A stretch of 8,768 nt of DNA from Thermoplasmata archaeon (lineage in GTDB: Archaea > Thermoplasmatota > Thermoplasmata > Thermoplasmatales > Thermoplasmataceae), in contig JAJZZW010000072.1 in NCBI GenBank assembly GCA_021797385.1, positions 1 through 8,768 on the forward strand, in the 5' to 3' direction. A program made the translations under genes and the position numbers. Positions 6,406 to 8,768 of this stretch are shown here, piece after piece (positions within the stretch are counted from its first letter, which is position 1; every line of letters starts with the position of its first letter). The notes beneath the pieces were generated by a model. That model had not been told where the DNA came from. It did no database searches and saw only the letters and a program-made list of their open reading frames with translations.

Positions 6406-7301
6406 TATTTTTAATATTTTCTCTTGTACTGACATTCCTTTTAACGCTTCTCGTATCAGGAAACAACCTTTCCGCTGCCGTGGGAACCCTTATAGGTTCA
6501 AGGATAGTCGAGCGATATGCCGGAATTTTGATCGGGTCTACCGGTTTTTTCATGGGGCTTATAATAGAGGGGAGATTCCTTCACGGCGCCGCGCTTTCTC
6601 TGATACCGCACTCATATTTTTATATAACATATGCGTTTCTCATTTCATTCCTGATATTTCTCTTCGCAAATATTGGAAGAGCTCCATTATCACTTACAAT
6701 GGCGCTTGCAGGTACCGCTCTTGGTATTGACATCCGCATTGACTATCCGGTCAATTATAATTTTGTTCTGCTCATGATTACGTTCTGGGTGATAGCACCT
6801 GTAATATCAATAATTGTTTCTTATATTACTGAACGTGAGGTGTTCCACAGAAATTTCAAAAATGTGTGGAGCGTTGCAAAATGGCTTAAGCTGTTAATAA
6901 TTATTTCATCATTTTTAACAGCCTTTACCCTCGGGGCCAATACACTGGGATTCATAGCAAATGTTGAGGGATTCAACGTTACAACCATTCTGATTATGAC
7001 ATTTGCCATATTTGCAGGATCATTATTCTTCAGCAGCGGAGTAATAAAGCGGGTCGGGGAAGAAATGTACTCCATGAGGTATTCCAATGCCCTGGTTTCA
7101 CTGGTAGTCTCCTCACTGCTCGTTGAAATTGCGACACTTTTTGCTGTACCACTTTCAAATACACAGACACTGACCTCCAGTGTATTTGGCGTGGGTATTT
7201 CTTATAAATACAAGGCTATTTACATGAAACCCTTCTTCATAATTATACTTACATGGGTATTATCACCATCACTGGGATTTATACTTGGGTATATGGTTTG
7301 A
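6402..7301 (+). CDS. Divergent PiT-family phosphate permease
   Basis: Membrane protein of 299 aa with about 8-10 hydrophobic helices and the inverted-repeat layout of the PiT (inorganic phosphate transporter) family. Repeat 1 has SGNNLSAAVGT (19-29) where the family has GANDxANxxGT, followed by RAPLSLTMALAGTALG (93-108), the counterpart of the PxSTTHxxxGxxxG segment. Repeat 2 has LGANTLGFIAN (177-187) and AVPLSNTQTLTSSVFGVG (248-265). Both signature aspartates are replaced: Asn22 in repeat 1 and Thr181 in repeat 2. At under 300 aa it is near the short end of the family. It starts with TTG overlapping the DUF47 stop, preceded by GGTGA. The pairing with DUF47 supports an anion/phosphate transport role, but the altered signature leaves ion coupling, or even the substrate, open. 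The stop abuts the convergent SDR gene directly. Confidence 0.83.
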   Translation: MIFLIFSLVLTFLLTLLVSGNNLSAAVGTLIGSRIVERYAGILIGSTGFFMGLIIEGRFLHGAALSLIPHSYFYITYAFLISFLIFLFANIGRAPLSLTMALAGTALGIDIRIDYPVNYNFVLLMITFWVIAPVISIIVSYITEREVFHRNFKNVWSVAKWLKLLIIISSFLTAFTLGANTLGFIANVEGFNVTTILIMTFAIFAGSLFFSSGVIKRVGEEMYSMRYSNALVSLVVSSLLVEIATLFAVPLSNTQTLTSSVFGVGISYKYKAIYMKPFFIIILTWVLSPSLGFILGYMV

Positions 7302-8069
7302 TTACAGACTATGTGTTAGATTATCTATTCTGCCACCGTCCACAACCAGTACCTGGCCATCCATGTATTCAGATTCCTTACTTGCAAGGAATAAGGCTGC
7401 ATCAGCAATATTTTCAGGTTTCCCGGTCATATTCAATTCGGTTCTGGATTTGAACGATTGCCTGAGTTTTTCTGCCTCTTCTGCACTCTTTCCACCCAGG
7501 GTCATATCTGATTCGATCCATCCAGGAGCTATTGCATTGACACGGATATGCCATTCCATTAAATCAAATGCAAGCCTCTTGGTCAGCATTGCAACTGCGG
7601 CCTTGGTTATAGAATAAATTGTTGTCCCTTTAGCTGCAGTGCCGACTCCTGCGTTGGAAGCCATGTTGATTATAATCCCGTGATTTTTCTTGAGATCCGG
7701 GAGGCATTCCTTCACCATATATATAGGCCCCATGAGATTTATATCAAATATTTTCCTTATCTTTTCATCATTAAATTCATCCCATGAAAATGCACTGAGT
7801 ATGCCTGCATTGTTAACGAGTATATCTATAGTTCCCATTTTGTTATGTATATCATTTACCATACAGGTAACTGAAGCATGATCTGATACGTCAGCCTGAA
7901 AAATTTCTGAACCGGGAAGTTCATTTTTTAGTTTTTCAGCAGAGTCCCTGTCATGATTATAATTGATGGCTATTCTTGCACCCTCTGCTGCAAACTTTCT
8001 CGCTATTGCATTTCCCAGACCCCGTGAGGAACCTGTTATCAATACTATTTTATTTTCAAGTTTTGCCAT
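7302..8069 (-). CDS. Short-chain dehydrogenase/reductase (FabG-like)
   Basis: Classical SDR oxidoreductase, 255 aa, using NAD(P)(H) to interconvert an alcohol and a carbonyl. TGSSRGLG (12-19) is the glycine-rich cofactor loop; Arg16 within it, as in many FabG-type enzymes, favours NADP(H). Asp60 contacts the adenine, and NNAG (86-89) and Asn111 are structural/catalytic. Ser138, Tyr152 and Lys156 (in IYSITKAA) complete the catalytic tetrad. NAIAPGWIESDM (178-189) is the PG motif, and VDGG (243-246) is at the usual C-terminal place. The frame extends upstream to an ATG at 8141, but the ATG at 8069 fits the family N-terminus (MAKLENKIVLITG) and lies about 23 nt after a TATA-like box. The substrate is unknown: 3-oxoacyl thioesters, sugars or other alcohols are possible. 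A bacterial-type fatty acid role is less expected in an archaeon. The gene is convergent with the permease, with no gap. Confidence 0.92.
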   Translation of the reverse strand: MAKLENKIVLITGSSRGLGNAIARKFAAEGARIAINYNHDRDSAEKLKNELPGSEIFQADVSDHASVTCMVNDIHNKMGTIDILVNNAGILSAFSWDEFNDEKIRKIFDINLMGPIYMVKECLPDLKKNHGIIINMASNAGVGTAAKGTTIYSITKAAVAMLTKRLAFDLMEWHIRVNAIAPGWIESDMTLGGKSAEEAEKLRQSFKSRTELNMTGKPENIADAALFLASKESEYMDGQVLVVDGGRIDNLTHSL

Positions 8070-8087
8070 GGTTAATAATATGGTACA

Positions 8088-8095
8088 CTTATAAA
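8088..8095 (-). promoter_or_regulatory. TATA-like box for the SDR gene
   Basis: The minus-strand sequence TTTATAAG is centred about 23 nt before the ATG at 8069. Its position would place transcription start near that ATG and downstream of the alternative start at 8141, so it supports the shorter protein. Confidence 0.5.
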
Positions 8096-8144
8096 AATTT
8101 GGTGCATGCATGATAAATTGCAGTGGCAATGGTTCTCGCAAGTG

Positions 8145-8152
8145 TTAAATAT
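8145..8152 (+). promoter_or_regulatory. TATA-like box for the taw1 gene
   Basis: TTAAATAT is centred about 24 nt before the ATG at 8173. A short perfect palindrome, TGCATGCA, lies at 8103-8110 between this box and the divergent SDR box. It could be a regulator site but is short enough to be chance. Confidence 0.45.
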
Positions 8153-8172
8153 TCTTATTAAATTGCATAATA

Positions 8173-8768
8173 ATGATCAATAATTATGAGGCAGTCTATA
8201 AAAAACAGCATTACGGGCTTGTTGGCAGCCATTCCGCTGTGAAGGTTTGCCACTGGACAAAAAGTGAATTGCTTGGCAAGGCCCCATGTTATAAAAACAC
8301 ATTTTACGGGATCAATTCCCACCAGTGCATACAGATGACACCGGCTTTGAACTCATGTTCTGAGAACTGTGACTTTTGCTGGAGATTCCAGGGATTCGAT
8401 TCAATGCACATAAATGAAGAGGATGACCCAGAATTTATTCTGGAAGAGAGCATTAAGGCACACCTTAAACTTATATCCGGATTCAAGGGCAATCCAAAGG
8501 TAAAAAAAGAATTATTTGAAGAGGCATCCCATCCCAGGCATATGGCAATTTCACTTACCGGTGAGCCAACTCTTTATACCAGACTTGGTGAGCTAATAGA
8601 AGCAGCTACAAGACGTGGAATAACAACATTTGTTGTAACAAATGGAACAATGCCGAAGGTTCTGGAAAATCTGAACCCGCTGCCGACGCAGTTATATGTC
8701 ACGGTCGCAGGGCCAAATAAGGAAGTTTTCAACGATGTTCTTCATCCTGCTATAGGGAATGCCTGGGA
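8173..8768 (+). CDS. taw1: tRNA 4-demethylwyosine synthase Taw1/TYW1, N-terminal part (cut by window edge)
   Basis: Radical SAM enzyme that condenses pyruvate-derived carbons with N1-methylguanosine-37 of tRNA-Phe to form the tricyclic 4-demethylwyosine, the first committed step of wyosine synthesis. The window holds 198 of about 310-340 residues. CSENCDFC (62-69) supplies the radical SAM cluster ligands Cys62, Cys66 and Cys69. Cys26, Cys39 and Cys52 match the ligands of the second 4Fe-4S cluster known in archaeal TYW1, with the same numbering as I recall for the Pyrococcus enzyme. YGLVGSHSAVKVCHWTK (14-30), SHQCIQMTPALN (49-60) and ISLTGEPTLY (125-134) are family hallmarks. There is no flavodoxin domain at the N-terminus, as expected for archaeal Taw1 and unlike eukaryotic TYW1. 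The ATG at 8173 is the first start after an in-frame stop at 8146-8148 and has a TATA-like box about 24 nt upstream. Confidence 0.95.
   Translation, partial: MINNYEAVYKKQHYGLVGSHSAVKVCHWTKSELLGKAPCYKNTFYGINSHQCIQMTPALNSCSENCDFCWRFQGFDSMHINEEDDPEFILEESIKAHLKLISGFKGNPKVKKELFEEASHPRHMAISLTGEPTLYTRLGELIEAATRRGITTFVVTNGTMPKVLENLNPLPTQLYVTVAGPNKEVFNDVLHPAIGNAW

Noticed and set aside
7285..7617. 110-codon plus-strand frame following the PiT permease
   Set aside because: It is fully antisense to the SDR gene, whose catalytic and cofactor motifs are intact; the composition is that of a shadow frame.
8070..8141. Upstream ATG at 8141 adding 24 residues to the SDR
   Set aside because: The extra residues do not resemble an SDR N-terminus, and the TATA-like box at 8088-8095 would start transcription downstream of that ATG.
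1..8768. CRISPR array, insertion sequence, integrase site or defence cassette
   Set aside because: No regularly spaced repeats, transposase motifs, flanking inverted repeats or defence-type domains were seen; gene content is core metabolism, transport and information processing.

Overview
The window looks like chromosomal DNA from an archaeon of the Thermoplasmata, most likely a Ferroplasma/Thermoplasma-type acidophile. That placement is an inference. It rests on a moderately AT-rich composition, heavy ATA/AGG/AGA codon use, an XPD-type Fe-S helicase, an archaeal RNase HII, an archaeal Taw1/TYW1, and TATA-like boxes about 23-30 nt upstream of most start codons. The boxes suggest leaderless transcripts. 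I saw no insertion sequence, CRISPR array, tRNA/rRNA gene or other sign of an accessory island; this looks like ordinary, gene-dense core chromosome.

Layout, left to right. (1) 1-466, minus: N-terminal 155 residues of an XPD/Rad3-like helicase, cut by the window edge. (2) 467-736: divergent promoter region, which also contains the probable first membrane helix of the next gene. (3) 737-1918, plus: major facilitator superfamily (MFS) transporter whose open frame continues upstream without an ordinary start codon. (4) 1909-2571, minus: family 2 glycosyltransferase, overlapping the transporter tail-to-tail by 10 bases. (5) 2613-3230, minus: ribonuclease HII. (6) 3352-3885, plus: GNAT acetyltransferase. 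(7) 4010-5686, plus: a large radical SAM protein with a B12-binding-like N-terminal region, possibly a membrane-lipid (GDGT) ring-forming enzyme. (8) 5725-6405 and 6402-7301, plus: a DUF47/PhoU-like protein translationally coupled to a divergent PiT-type phosphate permease. (9) 7302-8069, minus: short-chain dehydrogenase/reductase, ending at the base next to the permease stop. (10) 8173-8768, plus: N-terminal 198 residues of the tRNA wyosine enzyme Taw1, cut by the right edge.

Only two pairs look co-transcribed: the DUF47-PiT pair (4-base stop/start overlap with an internal ribosome binding site) and possibly rnhB with the glycosyltransferase (41-base gap). The other genes appear to be single units in divergent or convergent arrangement. 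The points most worth following up are the radical SAM protein, the permease lacking the aspartates of both family signatures, and the unresolved start of the transporter.
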